Assembly: GCF_035621475.1 (NCBI RefSeq)
Contig: NZ_CP141799.1
Coordinates: forward strand, 404,001 to 468,000
Direction of reading: 5' to 3'
Length of the DNA: 64,000 nucleotides
Source: Pseudomonas paeninsulae
Lineage (GTDB): Bacteria; Pseudomonadota; Gammaproteobacteria; Pseudomonadales; Pseudomonadaceae
Both the position numbers and the translations under genes were made by a program. This document shows positions 35,613 to 44,553 of this stretch, piece by piece (position 1 is the stretch's first letter; the number at the start of each line of letters is the position of its first letter). Below the pieces are notes generated by a model. That model worked only from the letters and a program-made list of their open reading frames with translations. It was not told the DNA's origin and made no database searches.

Positions 35613-37189
35613 GCCAGTTGAACCAAGCCATCACCGTCTACGTCCCGCGTGACGCCAGCGCCCTGAGCCTGGGCGCCGACGCGGTAGCACGGGCCATCGT
35701 TGCCGAAGCCAAGGCGCGCAATCTCGAGGTGCACCTGGTGCGCAACGGTTCGCGCGGGCTGTTCTGGCTGGAGCCACTGGTCGAGGTCGCCACTGCGGCC
35801 GGGCGCGTAGCCTATGGCCCGGTCAAGGCCCGCGATGTCGCCGGGCTGTTCGATGCCGGCTTCCTCGCCGCAGGCGAGCACCCGAAGGCACTCGGTCTGA
35901 CCGAAGAAATCGACTACCTCAAGCGCCAGGAGCGCCTGACCTTCGCCCGCGCCGGGATCACCGATCCGCTGTCGCTGGCTGACTACATCGAGCATGACGG
36001 CTACCGCGGCCTCAAGCGCGCACTGGAAATCGGCGCCGAGGCGATTATCGCCGAGGTGCTCGACTCCGGCCTGCGCGGGCGTGGCGGCGCGGCTTTTCCT
36101 ACTGGGATCAAGTGGCGCACCGTGGCCGGCTGCGCGGCCGCACAGAAGTACATCGTGTGCAACGCCGACGAGGGCGACTCGGGCACCTTCTCCGACCGCA
36201 TGGTGATGGAGGACGATCCCTTCGTGCTGATCGAGGGCATGACCATCGCCGCCCTGGCCGTCGGCGCCACCGAGGGCTATATCTACCTGCGCTCGGAATA
36301 CCCGCACGCCGAGGCGGCGCTCACCGCGGCCATCGCCACGGCCTATGCTGAGGGCTACCTGGGCGACGACATTCTCGGCAGCGGCCAGCGTTTCCACCTG
36401 CACCTGCGCCGCGGCGCCGGCGCCTATGTCTGCGGTGAGGAAACCTCGCTGCTGGAAAGCCTCGAAGGCAAGCGCGGCGAAGTACGACCCAAGCCGCCGT
36501 TGCCGGCCATCGAAGGCCTGTTCGGCATGCCGACGGTGATCAACAACGTGATCTCGCTGGCCTCGGTGCCGATCATCCTCGACAAGGGTGGGGCCTATTA
36601 CAAAGACTTCGGCATGGGCCGCTCGCTCGGTACCCTGCCGATCCAGCTGACCGGCAACATCGCCCGTGGCGGCCTGATCGAGAAGGCCTTCGGCGTCACC
36701 CTGCGCGAACTGCTCTACGACTACGGCGGCGGCTCGGCCACGGGGCGGCCGATCCGCGCGGTGCAGGTCGGCGGCCCGCTGGGCGCCTACCTACCGGAAT
36801 CGCAGTTCGACACGCCGCTGGACTACGAGGCCTTCGCCGCCCTCGGCGCGGTGCTCGGTCACGGCGGCATCGTGGTGTTCGACGATACGGTCGACCTGGC
36901 CGAGATGGCCCGCTACGCCATGGAATTCTGCGCCATCGAATCCTGCGGCAAGTGCACGCCCTGCCGGATCGGTTCGACTCGCGGCGAAGAGCTGCTCGAG
37001 CAGATCATCGTCGCCCGCTCGGAAGGCCCGCAGCCGGGGCGCATCGAACTGCTCAAGAGCCTGTGCGACACCATGCTCGGCGGTTCGCTGTGCGCCCTCG
37101 GCGGCATGACACCCTATCCGGTGCTGAGCGCCCTCAATCACTTTCCTGAAGACTTCGGGGTGTCGCCAGACACCGCCGCAGCCCGCTGA
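35609..37189 (+). CDS. fdsB: NAD-dependent formate dehydrogenase, beta subunit (NADH-binding)
   Basis: 526 residues, NuoF-like. A ~100-residue N-terminal thioredoxin-like region precedes the flavin domain with GLRGRGGAAFPTGIKW, NADEGDSGTFSDRMVME (FMN/NADH site) and GAYVCGEETSLLESLEG. The 4Fe-4S ligands are in ESCGKCTPCRIGSTRG and the later SLCALGG. FMN takes electrons from the iron-sulfur chain and hands them to NAD+. It overlaps fdsG by 4 bases and is followed 15 bases later by fdsA. Confidence 0.93.
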   Translation: MSQLNQAITVYVPRDASALSLGADAVARAIVAEAKARNLEVHLVRNGSRGLFWLEPLVEVATAAGRVAYGPVKARDVAGLFDAGFLAAGEHPKALGLTEEIDYLKRQERLTFARAGITDPLSLADYIEHDGYRGLKRALEIGAEAIIAEVLDSGLRGRGGAAFPTGIKWRTVAGCAAAQKYIVCNADEGDSGTFSDRMVMEDDPFVLIEGMTIAALAVGATEGYIYLRSEYPHAEAALTAAIATAYAEGYLGDDILGSGQRFHLHLRRGAGAYVCGEETSLLESLEGKRGEVRPKPPLPAIEGLFGMPTVINNVISLASVPIILDKGGAYYKDFGMGRSLGTLPIQLTGNIARGGLIEKAFGVTLRELLYDYGGGSATGRPIRAVQVGGPLGAYLPESQFDTPLDYEAFAALGAVLGHGGIVVFDDTVDLAEMARYAMEFCAIESCGKCTPCRIGSTRGEELLEQIIVARSEGPQPGRIELLKSLCDTMLGGSLCALGGMTPYPVLSALNHFPEDFGVSPDTAAAR

Positions 37190-37204
37190 ACCGGAGACAC
37201 CGAC

Positions 37205-40048
37205 ATGGCCCTGTTTCGTGAACTCGACTATGGCACCCCCGCCCGTACCGGCGCCCCGGTAACGGTGGAAATCGACGGTCAGGCGATCACCGTGCCGGCC
37301 GGCACCTCGCTGATGCGCGCGGCCCAGGAGGCCGGCATCGCCGTGCCCAAGTTGTGCGCCAGCGACAGCCTGGAAGCCTTCGGCTCGTGCCGCCTGTGTG
37401 TGGTGGAAATCGAAGGCCGCCGCGGCTTCCCGGCGTCCTGCACCACCCCGGTGGAAACCGGCATGAAGGTGCGCACGCAGAGCCCGAAATTGGCCGATCT
37501 GCGCCGTGGCACCATGGAGCTGTACATCTCCGATCACCCGCTGGACTGCCTGACCTGCTCGGCCAACGGCAACTGCGAGCTGCAGGACATGGCCGGCGTG
37601 GTCGGCCTGCGCGAAGTGCGCTACGACCCGGTGAAGACCCACCTGGCCGAGACCAAGGACGAATCCAACCCCTATTTCAGCTTCGATCCGGCCAAGTGCA
37701 TCGTCTGCAACCGTTGCGTGCGCGCCTGCGAAGAAGTACAGGGCACCTTTGCCCTGACCATCACTGGCCGTGGCTTCGACTCGCAAGTCAGCGCCGGGCA
37801 GAACGAAGACTTCCTCGATTCCGAGTGCGTGTCCTGCGGCGCCTGCGTGCAAGCTTGCCCGACTGCCACCCTGATGGAAAAATCGGTGATCGAGATGGGC
37901 CAGGCTGAACGCAGCGTGACCACCACCTGCGCCTATTGCGGGGTCGGCTGTTCGTTCAAGGCCGAGATCAAGGGCAATGAAGTGGTGCGCATGGTGCCGA
38001 ACAAGGACGGCCACGCCAACCACGGTCACTCCTGCGTCAAGGGCCGCTTCGCCTGGGGTTACGCCACCCACCCGGACCGCATCGCCGCGCCGATGATCCG
38101 CGAGAGCATCGATCAGCCTTGGCGCACCGTCGACTGGGACGAGGCGATCAGCTACACCGCCAAGCGCTTCAAGGACATTCAAGCGCAGTACGGCCGCGAC
38201 TCGGTCGGCGGCCTGACCTCCTCGCGCTGCACTAACGAAGAAGCCTATCTGGTACAGAAGCTGGTGCGCGCCGCCTTCGGCAACAACAACGTCGACACCT
38301 GTGCGCGGGTCTGCCATTCGCCGACCGGTTATGGCCTCAAGGTCACCCTCGGCGAATCCGCCGGGACCCAGGACTTCGACTCGGTGCTGGCCGCCGACGT
38401 GGTGCTGGTGATCGGCGCCAACCCTACCGACGGTCATCCGGTATTCGGCTCGCAGCTCAAGCGTCGTCTGCGCGAGGGCGCCAAGCTGATCGTTGCCGAC
38501 CCGCGCGGCATCGATCTGGTGCGCGGCCCGCACGTCAAGGCCGACTACCACCTGCAACTGCGTCCCGGCAGCAACGTCGCCCTGCTCAACAGCCTGGCCC
38601 ACGTCATCGTCAGCGAGAACCTGGTGGACGAGGCTTTCGTCGCCGAGCGCTGCGAGGGCGAAGCCTTCGAGCAGTGGCGCACCTTCGTCGCCGAGCCGCG
38701 GCACAGCCCCGAGGCCATGGAAGAACTGACCGGCGTGCCGGCCGCCGTAGTACGCGGCGCCGCGCGGCTGTACGCCACCGGCGGTAACGCGGCGATCTAC
38801 TACGGCCTGGGTGTGACCGAACACAGCCAGGGCTCCTCGACCGTGATGGCGATTGCCAACCTGGCCATGGCCACCGGCAACATCGGTCGCGCCGGCGTCG
38901 GCGTCAACCCGCTGCGTGGACAGAACAACGTGCAGGGCTCCTGCGACATGGGCTCCTTCCCCCATGAGCTGCCCGGCTACCGCCACGTCTCCGATCCGCT
39001 GGCGCGGGGGCAGTTCGAACAGGCCTGGGGCGTCAGTCTGCTCGACGAGCCGGGCCTGCGTATTCCCAACATGCTCGCTGCGGCGCATGCCGGCACCTTC
39101 AAGGGCATCTACATCCAGGGCGAAGACCCGGCGCAATCCGACCCGGATACCCAGCACGTCACCGACGCGCTGCGGGCCATGGAGTGCGTGGTGGTGCAGG
39201 ACCTGTTCCTCAATGAAACCGCCAAGTTTGCCCATGTGTTCCTGCCCGGCGCCTCCTTCCTTGAGAAGAACGGCACCTTCACCAACGCCGAGCGGCGCAT
39301 CTCGCCGGTGCGCAAGGTGATGCCGGCGCTGGCCGGCAAGGAAGATTGGGAAGTGACGGTGGCGCTGTCCAATGCCCTCGGCTACCCGATGAACTACAGC
39401 CATCCGTCGCAGATCATGGATGAAATCGCCAGCCTGACGCCGACCTTCACCGGGGTCAGCTACGCCAAGCTGGAGCGTTTGGGCAGCATCCAGTGGCCAT
39501 GCAACGACGCCGCGCCGGAAGGCACGCCGATCATGCACGAGGACGCCTTCGTGCGCGGCAAGGGTCGCTTCATGATCACCGAGTACATTCCCACCGAGGA
39601 GCGCACCTCGCGCAAGCGTCCGCTGATTCTGACCACCGGGCGGATCCTCTCGCAGTACAACGTCGGCGCGCAGACTAGGCGTACCGAAAACAGTGCCTGG
39701 CATTCCGAGGATGTCCTCGAGTTGCACCCGGTGGATGCCGAGGATCGCGGAATCAACGACGGCGACTGGGTGGCGATCAACAGCCGCGCAGGCGAGACGG
39801 TGATGCGCGCGGTGGTCACCGAGCGGATGCAGCCGGGGGTGGTCTACACCACCTTCCACCACCCGGAGTCCGGCGCCAACGTGATCACCACTGACAACTC
39901 GGACTGGGCGACCAACTGCCCCGAGTACAAGGTCACCGCCGTGCAGATCAGCAAGGTCGAAACACCTTCGCAATGGCAGGACGAGTTCCATGCCTTTACC
40001 AAGGAGCAACTCGACCTGCTGCCGCGGATCAAGGTGACCCAGCTCTAA
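37205..40048 (+). CDS. fdsA: NAD-dependent formate dehydrogenase, alpha (molybdenum) subunit
   Basis: 947 residues. N-terminal NuoG-like part: [2Fe-2S] Cys51, 62, 65, 79; His-ligated 4Fe-4S His111, Cys115, 118, 124; two 4Fe-4S sites with Cys165-175 and Cys208-218. Then the catalytic Mo part: 4Fe-4S Cys242, 245, 249, 277 and the molybdenum ligand Cys370 with His371 in CARVCHSP, so a Cys, not selenocysteine, enzyme. Later HPEGSGANVITTDN-type motifs are seen as HHPESGANVITTDN. It binds bis-MGD and oxidises formate in the cytoplasm. All metal ligands are intact. Confidence 0.95.
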   Translation: MALFRELDYGTPARTGAPVTVEIDGQAITVPAGTSLMRAAQEAGIAVPKLCASDSLEAFGSCRLCVVEIEGRRGFPASCTTPVETGMKVRTQSPKLADLRRGTMELYISDHPLDCLTCSANGNCELQDMAGVVGLREVRYDPVKTHLAETKDESNPYFSFDPAKCIVCNRCVRACEEVQGTFALTITGRGFDSQVSAGQNEDFLDSECVSCGACVQACPTATLMEKSVIEMGQAERSVTTTCAYCGVGCSFKAEIKGNEVVRMVPNKDGHANHGHSCVKGRFAWGYATHPDRIAAPMIRESIDQPWRTVDWDEAISYTAKRFKDIQAQYGRDSVGGLTSSRCTNEEAYLVQKLVRAAFGNNNVDTCARVCHSPTGYGLKVTLGESAGTQDFDSVLAADVVLVIGANPTDGHPVFGSQLKRRLREGAKLIVADPRGIDLVRGPHVKADYHLQLRPGSNVALLNSLAHVIVSENLVDEAFVAERCEGEAFEQWRTFVAEPRHSPEAMEELTGVPAAVVRGAARLYATGGNAAIYYGLGVTEHSQGSSTVMAIANLAMATGNIGRAGVGVNPLRGQNNVQGSCDMGSFPHELPGYRHVSDPLARGQFEQAWGVSLLDEPGLRIPNMLAAAHAGTFKGIYIQGEDPAQSDPDTQHVTDALRAMECVVVQDLFLNETAKFAHVFLPGASFLEKNGTFTNAERRISPVRKVMPALAGKEDWEVTVALSNALGYPMNYSHPSQIMDEIASLTPTFTGVSYAKLERLGSIQWPCNDAAPEGTPIMHEDAFVRGKGRFMITEYIPTEERTSRKRPLILTTGRILSQYNVGAQTRRTENSAWHSEDVLELHPVDAEDRGINDGDWVAINSRAGETVMRAVVTERMQPGVVYTTFHHPESGANVITTDNSDWATNCPEYKVTAVQISKVETPSQWQDEFHAFTKEQLDLLPRIKVTQL

Positions 40049-40126
40049 GCGCCGCTGGCGGCGGGCGATCCGTGTGATCGCTCGGCGCCATTGTTTTTCA
40101 GCTCCTCGACTGCCAGAGGTTCGCAG

Positions 40127-40375
40127 ATGGGTATGAACGCCACACAATTGATCAAGATGGCCAACCAGATCGGCGCCTTCTTCGCCTCGCAACCCAACCC
40201 GGAGCAGGCCCGTGCGGACTTCGCCCTGCATCTGAGGAAACAATGGGACCCGCAGATGCGTATCGCGCTCTATGCACACGTCGACGCCACCGCCGGCGAA
40301 GGGCTCAGCGCCTTCGCCCTGGAGGCGATGCAGGGCCTGCGTGAGCAGATCGAACCGCTGGCCCGACCGGCTTAA
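40127..40375 (+). CDS. fdsD: Formate dehydrogenase delta subunit
   Basis: 82 residues, MGMNATQLIKMANQIGAFFA to the basic segment LRKQWDPQMRIALYAHV and Ala/Leu-rich helical end. This small soluble protein is typical of the fds/fdh operons and is needed for assembly or stability of the complex. It lies 78 bases after fdsA; CAGAGGT before the ATG supports this start; a longer frame upstream has no similarity. The alternative start two codons later (MNATQ) cannot be excluded. Confidence 0.88.
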   Translation: MGMNATQLIKMANQIGAFFASQPNPEQARADFALHLRKQWDPQMRIALYAHVDATAGEGLSAFALEAMQGLREQIEPLARPA

Positions 40376-40406
40376 GCTGGGGCCTGATCCCTTGGAGTCT
40401 TCGCGC

Positions 40407-41231
40407 ATGTCACGCAACGCCGCCACCCCTGTCCCGGGCGAGCCGTCCACCAGCCAGACGCAGGATGCTTATGCCTATGTCGAGCTGGATGACGCGGCGG
40501 TGCGCGGCAGCGCCATGCTGGCCGAGGAGTGTGCCCTGGCGATTGCCTACAACGGCATCAGCCATGCGGTGATGATGGTGTCGCCCTCGGCCGTCGAAGA
40601 CTTCGTTATCGGCTTCAGCCTGAGCAGTGCGGTGGTCAGCGGCATCGAAGAAATTTATGACGTGCGCGTTCAGCGCAATGGCGACACCCTCAACGCCGAG
40701 GTGCAGATCAGCAATCGCGCCTTCTGGGCGCTCAAGCAGCAACGTCGCCAGTTGGCCGGCACCAGCGGTTGTGGCCTGTGTGGCGTGGCGGCGCTGGAGC
40801 AGGCGCTGCCGCAACTCGCAGTTCTGCCGTCCAGCCCGTTGCCGCCCGCCGAACACTTGCATGACTTGCGCACGCGCATCGCCAGCGCGCAAAGCCTGGC
40901 GCGCTACAGCGGTGCCCTGCATGCCGCGTTATTCGTCGACCAGGACGGCGAGATCAACCTGTGCCGCGAGGACATCGGGCGGCACAACGCGCTGGACAAG
41001 CTGATCGGCGCGCTGCGCCAGCAGGGTCGTAGCGCGCGCCAAGGCTTCGTGGTGATCACCAGTCGCTGCAGCCTGGAGCTGATTCACAAGGCGGTGCGCG
41101 GCGAATTTGCCACCCTGGTCAGCCTCTCGGCACCGACCAACCTCAGCGTGCGCTGGGCGCGCGAGCATCGCCTCAACCTGATCCACCTGCCGCATCACAG
41201 CGCGCCACGGGTATACAGCCCGGCGCGTTAG
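40407..41231 (+). CDS. fdhD: Formate dehydrogenase sulfurtransferase
   Basis: 274 residues from MSRNAATPVPGEP, preceded by TTGGAG. The two Cys of the sulfur-relay loop are Cys122 and Cys125 in TSGCGLCG, at the positions found in E. coli FdhD. SLSSAVVSGIEEIYDV, REDIGRHNALDKLIG and ITSRCSLELIHKAVR are family blocks. FdhD moves sulfur from a cysteine desulfurase to the Mo cofactor of formate dehydrogenase, an essential maturation step. Last gene of the operon (32 bases after fdsD). A longer frame upstream overlaps fdsD and is rejected. Confidence 0.92.
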   Translation: MSRNAATPVPGEPSTSQTQDAYAYVELDDAAVRGSAMLAEECALAIAYNGISHAVMMVSPSAVEDFVIGFSLSSAVVSGIEEIYDVRVQRNGDTLNAEVQISNRAFWALKQQRRQLAGTSGCGLCGVAALEQALPQLAVLPSSPLPPAEHLHDLRTRIASAQSLARYSGALHAALFVDQDGEINLCREDIGRHNALDKLIGALRQQGRSARQGFVVITSRCSLELIHKAVRGEFATLVSLSAPTNLSVRWAREHRLNLIHLPHHSAPRVYSPAR

Positions 41232-41275
41232 TGTGGCTGCGGTCTTGACCGCGAAGCTGGTCTGCCGCGAAACCG

Positions 41276-41938
41276 TTACAGCCCCTCGATCAGCTCCCGG
41301 TAATCACCGACTGCGGCGAATTCCTCGGTGTCCTTTGGGCCTTTGCGGCTGTCCGGCTGGCGCACCGCCAGCAGGTGGCCGATGCCATAGGCGTGGGCGC
41401 TGCGCAGCACGGGCAGACTGTCGTCGATGAACAGGCTGCGCGCCGCAGCGAAGCCGAGGTCCTGCTGCAGGGCGAACCAGAACTGCTGAGCTTCCTTGGC
41501 GAAGCCGTAGTCGTGGGAGCTGATCAGACGGTCGAAGTAGGGCGCCAGTTCGATGCGTTCCAGCTTCAGCGACAGCGAGTCGCGATGGGCGTTGGTGATC
41601 AGCACCACGCGCTTGCCGGCGGCGCGCACCGCGGCGAGGAAGGTGTCGGCGTCCGGGCGCAGGGCGATCAGGTGGGCCACCTCGCGCTTGAGGTCACGAA
41701 TCGACAGGTTTAGCTCACGGCTCCAGAAGTCCGTGCAGTACCAGTTGAGCTGGCCGGCATGTGCATGGAACAACGGCAGCAACTCGGCGTCGGCCAGCGC
41801 CCGGCTGATGCCGTGCAGCTCGGCGTAGCGCTGCGGCAGGTGCTCCAGCCAGAAGTGGTTATCGAAATGCAGGTCGAGCAGGGTGCCGTCCATGTCCAGC
41901 AGTACGGTATCGATCTCGCTCCAGGGCAATGACGGCAT
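41276..41938 (-). CDS. yrfG: GMP/IMP nucleotidase (HAD superfamily)
   Basis: 220 residues from MPSLPWSEIDTVLLDMDGTL. HAD motif I LDMDGTLLDL, cap with LPQRYAELHGIS, motif II LITNAHRDS, and motif IV FIDDSLPVLRSA. It dephosphorylates GMP and IMP. The frame reads open far upstream over the divergent nudE gene; the internal ATG is the one matching the family. The divergent pairing with nudE-cysQ is the standard order in Pseudomonas. Confidence 0.88.
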   Translation of the reverse strand: MPSLPWSEIDTVLLDMDGTLLDLHFDNHFWLEHLPQRYAELHGISRALADAELLPLFHAHAGQLNWYCTDFWSRELNLSIRDLKREVAHLIALRPDADTFLAAVRAAGKRVVLITNAHRDSLSLKLERIELAPYFDRLISSHDYGFAKEAQQFWFALQQDLGFAAARSLFIDDSLPVLRSAHAYGIGHLLAVRQPDSRKGPKDTEEFAAVGDYRELIEGL

Positions 41939-42073
41939 GGTGGCTTCTTGTGTGCTGAGTGCGGAGGGTGTCGCGAATCTGCCGACTGACGTCGTGATCG
42001 CGCAATCTCCGGCGGGGCTAATCGGAACAGGCGCGGTATGATAACTCGCCCCGCCATTCTCAGGAGCCGCACC

Positions 42074-42640
42074 ATGCGTCAGAAACCCACCGTACTCGCC
42101 CGAGAGATAGTCGCCAGCAGTCGCTTGTTTCGTATCGAGGAGCTGCAGTTGCGCTTCGCCAACGGTGTGGAACGGACCTATGAGCGCCTGGTCGGCAAGG
42201 GTGTCGGTTACGGTGCGGTGATGATAGTGGCGCTGGCCGATGCCGAGCATGTGCTGCTGGTCGAGGAGTACTGCGCCGGCACCGACGACTACCAGTTGTC
42301 GCTGCCCAAGGGGCTGATCGAACCGGGTGAGGACGTGCTGGCGGCGGCTGACCGTGAACTCAAGGAGGAAGCCGGTTTCGGCGCGCGGCGGCTTGAGCTC
42401 CTGACCGAGTTGAGCCTGTCGCCCGGCTATATGAGCCAGAAAATCCAGGTGGTGCTGGCCACGGACCTGTACCCGGAACGCCTGCCCGGCGACGAACCGG
42501 AGTCGATGCGGGTCGACAAGGTTAACCTGCGCGAGCTCTCGAGCCTGGTGCAGCATCCGCAATTCAGCGAGGGCCGGGCCCTGGCCGCGCTCTATCTGGC
42601 GCGCGACCTGCTGACCCAGCGTGGAGACTTCGTGCTATGA
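42074..42640 (+). CDS. nudE: ADP compounds hydrolase (Nudix)
   Basis: 188 residues. The Nudix box is complete: GLIEPGEDVLAAADREL continuing KEEAGF. LPKGLIEPGE and LSPGYMSQKIQVVLATDL match NudE, which cleaves ADP-ribose, NADH and Ap3A-type compounds in the cytoplasm. ATG MRQKPTV follows CAGGAGCCGC. Its stop overlaps the cysQ start by 4 bases. Confidence 0.9.
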   Translation: MRQKPTVLAREIVASSRLFRIEELQLRFANGVERTYERLVGKGVGYGAVMIVALADAEHVLLVEEYCAGTDDYQLSLPKGLIEPGEDVLAAADRELKEEAGFGARRLELLTELSLSPGYMSQKIQVVLATDLYPERLPGDEPESMRVDKVNLRELSSLVQHPQFSEGRALAALYLARDLLTQRGDFVL

Positions 42641-43458
42641 GCCATCCCCTGATTCCGGCGGTAATCCAGTTGGTCCGCGAGGCCGGCGCGGCGATTCTGC
42701 CGCATTGGCGAGCCGGTGTGCTGGTGACCGAGAAGGCCGACGCCTCGCCGGTGACCGCCGCCGACATGGCCGCCCATCACATCCTCAACGATGGCCTGGT
42801 CGCGCTCGATTCGAGCATTGCGGTGCTGTCCGAGGAGGCCGCCGATATCGCCTTCGACGAGCGCGCGCGCTGGAGCCGCTGGTGGCTGGTCGACCCGCTG
42901 GATGGCACCAAGGAATTCATTTCCGGCAGTGAAGAATTCACCGTCAACGTCGCGCTGATCGAGCAGGGCCGGGTGGTGTTCGGCGTAGTCGGGATTCCGG
43001 CCAATGGTCGCTGTTACTACGGCGGCGCCGGCCTGGGTGCCTGGCGCGCCGAGGCCGATGGTGCAGAGCAGCCGATCAGCGTGCGCCTGAACCCGGATGA
43101 AGCCTTTACCGTGGTCGCCAGCCGGCGCCACACCAGCCCGGCGCAGGAGCGTCTGCTGGAGGGCCTGAGCGAACGCTTTGGCGACCTGCAACTGGCCAGC
43201 GTCGGCAGCTCGTTGAAGTTCTGCCAACTGGCCGAAGGCAATGCCGATTGCTACCCGCGCCTGGCGCCGACCTCGCAGTGGGACACCGCAGCCGCCCAGG
43301 GCGTGCTGGAAGGCGCCGGCGGCGAAGTGCTGACCCTGCAGGGCGACGTGCTGACCTATGAAGCGCGCGAATCCTTGCTCAACCCCTCCTTCCTCGCCTT
43401 GCCGGTGGCCGTCGAATGGCGCGCCGAGCTGATCCAGCTGGCCCGCGCGCTGGACTAA
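42637..43458 (+). CDS. cysQ: 3'(2'),5'-bisphosphate nucleotidase
   Basis: 273 residues, IMPase-fold. Metal-binding blocks are SEEAADIAFDER, WLVDPLDGTKEFISG and the C-terminal PTSQWDTAAAQGVLEGAGG. It removes the 3' phosphate from PAP made in sulfate assimilation. It overlaps nudE by 4 bases, so the two genes are one transcript. Confidence 0.93.
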   Translation: MSHPLIPAVIQLVREAGAAILPHWRAGVLVTEKADASPVTAADMAAHHILNDGLVALDSSIAVLSEEAADIAFDERARWSRWWLVDPLDGTKEFISGSEEFTVNVALIEQGRVVFGVVGIPANGRCYYGGAGLGAWRAEADGAEQPISVRLNPDEAFTVVASRRHTSPAQERLLEGLSERFGDLQLASVGSSLKFCQLAEGNADCYPRLAPTSQWDTAAAQGVLEGAGGEVLTLQGDVLTYEARESLLNPSFLALPVAVEWRAELIQLARALD

Positions 43459-43507
43459 CGCTCGCCTACTGCAGCCGCCTCCAGGCACCCTAGGCTCAGG
43501 CCCATTA

Positions 43508-43590
43508 CCTTGAGCAATCCGCGATCCCTAGGGTGTCACTCGCTGCAGGCAGTGCAGCATGGCTCACCGGCGCGGCGCGGGGTTGTCAGT
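43508..43590 (-). repeat. Interspersed ~100-bp repeat, copy C (inverted)
   Basis: Core 43536-43556 is the complement of TGCACTGCCTGCAGCGAGTGA, with GCCGCGCCGGTG on one side and GCGGATTGCTCA on the other, as in copy A. It overlaps the 3' end of the endonuclease gene at 43586. Confidence 0.75.
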
Positions 43591-44248
43591 CGGCGATCAG
43601 TTGCTCGACCAGGGCCGGGTCGTCGATAAAGCGATTGCGTGTGCCCTGTAGGCTGCCGATCTTTTCGTTGCGGGCGTTTTCTTCGCCATCCGGCGGGTCC
43701 ATCCGGTGCCACTGCTTGTACATGCGCGCGTCGCCGCCGATGGGCAGGTCGTACTCGATGTGCATGTAGAAGATCGCCCGGGCGATGTTGCCCTTGGCGG
43801 CGTCGCGCGGCTCCAGCACTTTGAAGCGGCTCTTGAGGTCGCAGCCGATGTCGGCGAACGTGCTCTCCTCGCTGGCGTCCAGCAAACCGAACTGCGCGTC
43901 GCGCCGCACCTGTTCGGCGCGGGTCAGCGCCGGATAGAGGTTATGCAGGTCGGCGGCCATATAGGCATAGCGTGGGCTCATGATGCTGCACTGGCGATCG
44001 GTGATGCAGCGCAGGGCGCTTTTCAACTGCTTGCTGCTGTAGATCGGACTGGCGCTGAGCAGTGCGCCGCCACCTTCACCGGTGAAGGCCTTGGCGCAAT
44101 ACAGCGAGGTGCCGCCGGCGCCATACAGCTCACCCCAGAATAATTGGTCGCGGACTTGCGGATCGGCAATCTGACTCTGACCATTGGCCAGCGCCGGCAG
44201 GCTGAAACTGGCTGCCAGGCAACCGAGGGCGATAACGACTGCTCGCAT
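43586..44248 (-). CDS. Endonuclease I (EndA/Dns) family protein lacking the EHVxP motif
   Basis: 220 residues with a signal peptide (AVVIALGCLAASFSLPALA). The later half has the EndA landmarks AADLHNLYPAL, the DIGCDLKSRFKVLEPRDAAKGNIARAIFYM block and QWHRMDPPDGEENARNEKI. The usual EHVVP or EHVYP segment, which carries the catalytic His, is absent: that place reads SSKQLKSALRCITDRQCSI. Normal homologues are periplasmic, Mg-dependent and cut DNA and RNA. This one may be inactive or a divergent subfamily. Divergent from rsmY. Whether activity remains cannot be told. Confidence 0.8.
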   Translation of the reverse strand: MRAVVIALGCLAASFSLPALANGQSQIADPQVRDQLFWGELYGAGGTSLYCAKAFTGEGGGALLSASPIYSSKQLKSALRCITDRQCSIMSPRYAYMAADLHNLYPALTRAEQVRRDAQFGLLDASEESTFADIGCDLKSRFKVLEPRDAAKGNIARAIFYMHIEYDLPIGGDARMYKQWHRMDPPDGEENARNEKIGSLQGTRNRFIDDPALVEQLIAD

Positions 44249-44351
44249 GATAAGACTCCGTTGACCGCCGTGTTCGGGGTCTGTTGTTTTTTTAGAGTGG
44301 CCGCATCTAACAAGACCCGCGTCACATGAGCAAGCCGAAAGATTGGCGCCA

Positions 44352-44369
44352 TGTAAGCTTTGGCTTACA
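44352..44369. promoter_or_regulatory. GacA-binding upstream activating sequence of rsmY
   Basis: TGTAAG-CTTTGG-CTTACA is an exact match to the GacA consensus TGTAAG-N6-CTTACA and is part of a longer palindrome (CCATGTAAGC/GCTTACATGG). It lies about 65 bases before the expected start of the RNA, the normal spacing. Confidence 0.9.
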
Positions 44370-44424
44370 TGGCGTGCCGTCGATCGCCACTACTGTGATC
44401 GGCGCTGGGCGGCTAATCTTCTGG

Positions 44425-44553
44425 CCATGGACGTAGCGCAGGAAGCGCAAAAAAACCAAAAGGGACACGCAGGATAGCCGCCAGGATGGTGCGCGCAACA
44501 CGGATGTCAGTACACAGTCTGCAAAGCCCCGCACCAGCGGGGTTTCTTTTTTT
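44425..44553 (+). ncRNA. rsmY: RsmY-type CsrA/RsmA-sequestering small RNA
   Basis: About 130 nt. The GacA box lies at 44352-44369 and TAATCT at 44414-44419 is a plausible -10. The 5' hairpin GCGCAGGAAGCGC with GGA in its loop is the signature of RsmY; further GGA motifs at about 44429, 44464, 44473, 44483 and 44500 (some in a GGATG context) provide RsmA sites. The RNA ends in a GC-rich terminator. RsmY titrates RsmA/RsmE and so derepresses biofilm, exoproduct and motility-switch mRNAs downstream of the GacS/GacA two-component system. Exact 5' end is approximate. Confidence 0.85.
44525..44553 (+). terminator. Rho-independent terminator of rsmY
   Basis: AGCCCCGC and GCGGGGTT with an ACCA loop, followed by TTTCTTTTTTT. 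Strong intrinsic terminator. Confidence 0.9.

Noticed and set aside
36791..40450. A 1219-codon frame opposite fdsA
   Set aside because: It is antisense to a gene with every catalytic motif intact; length is due to high GC content.
41939..42562. N-terminal extension of the yrfG frame
   Set aside because: It lies antisense to nudE and has no HAD-family similarity; start placed at MPSLPWSEID.
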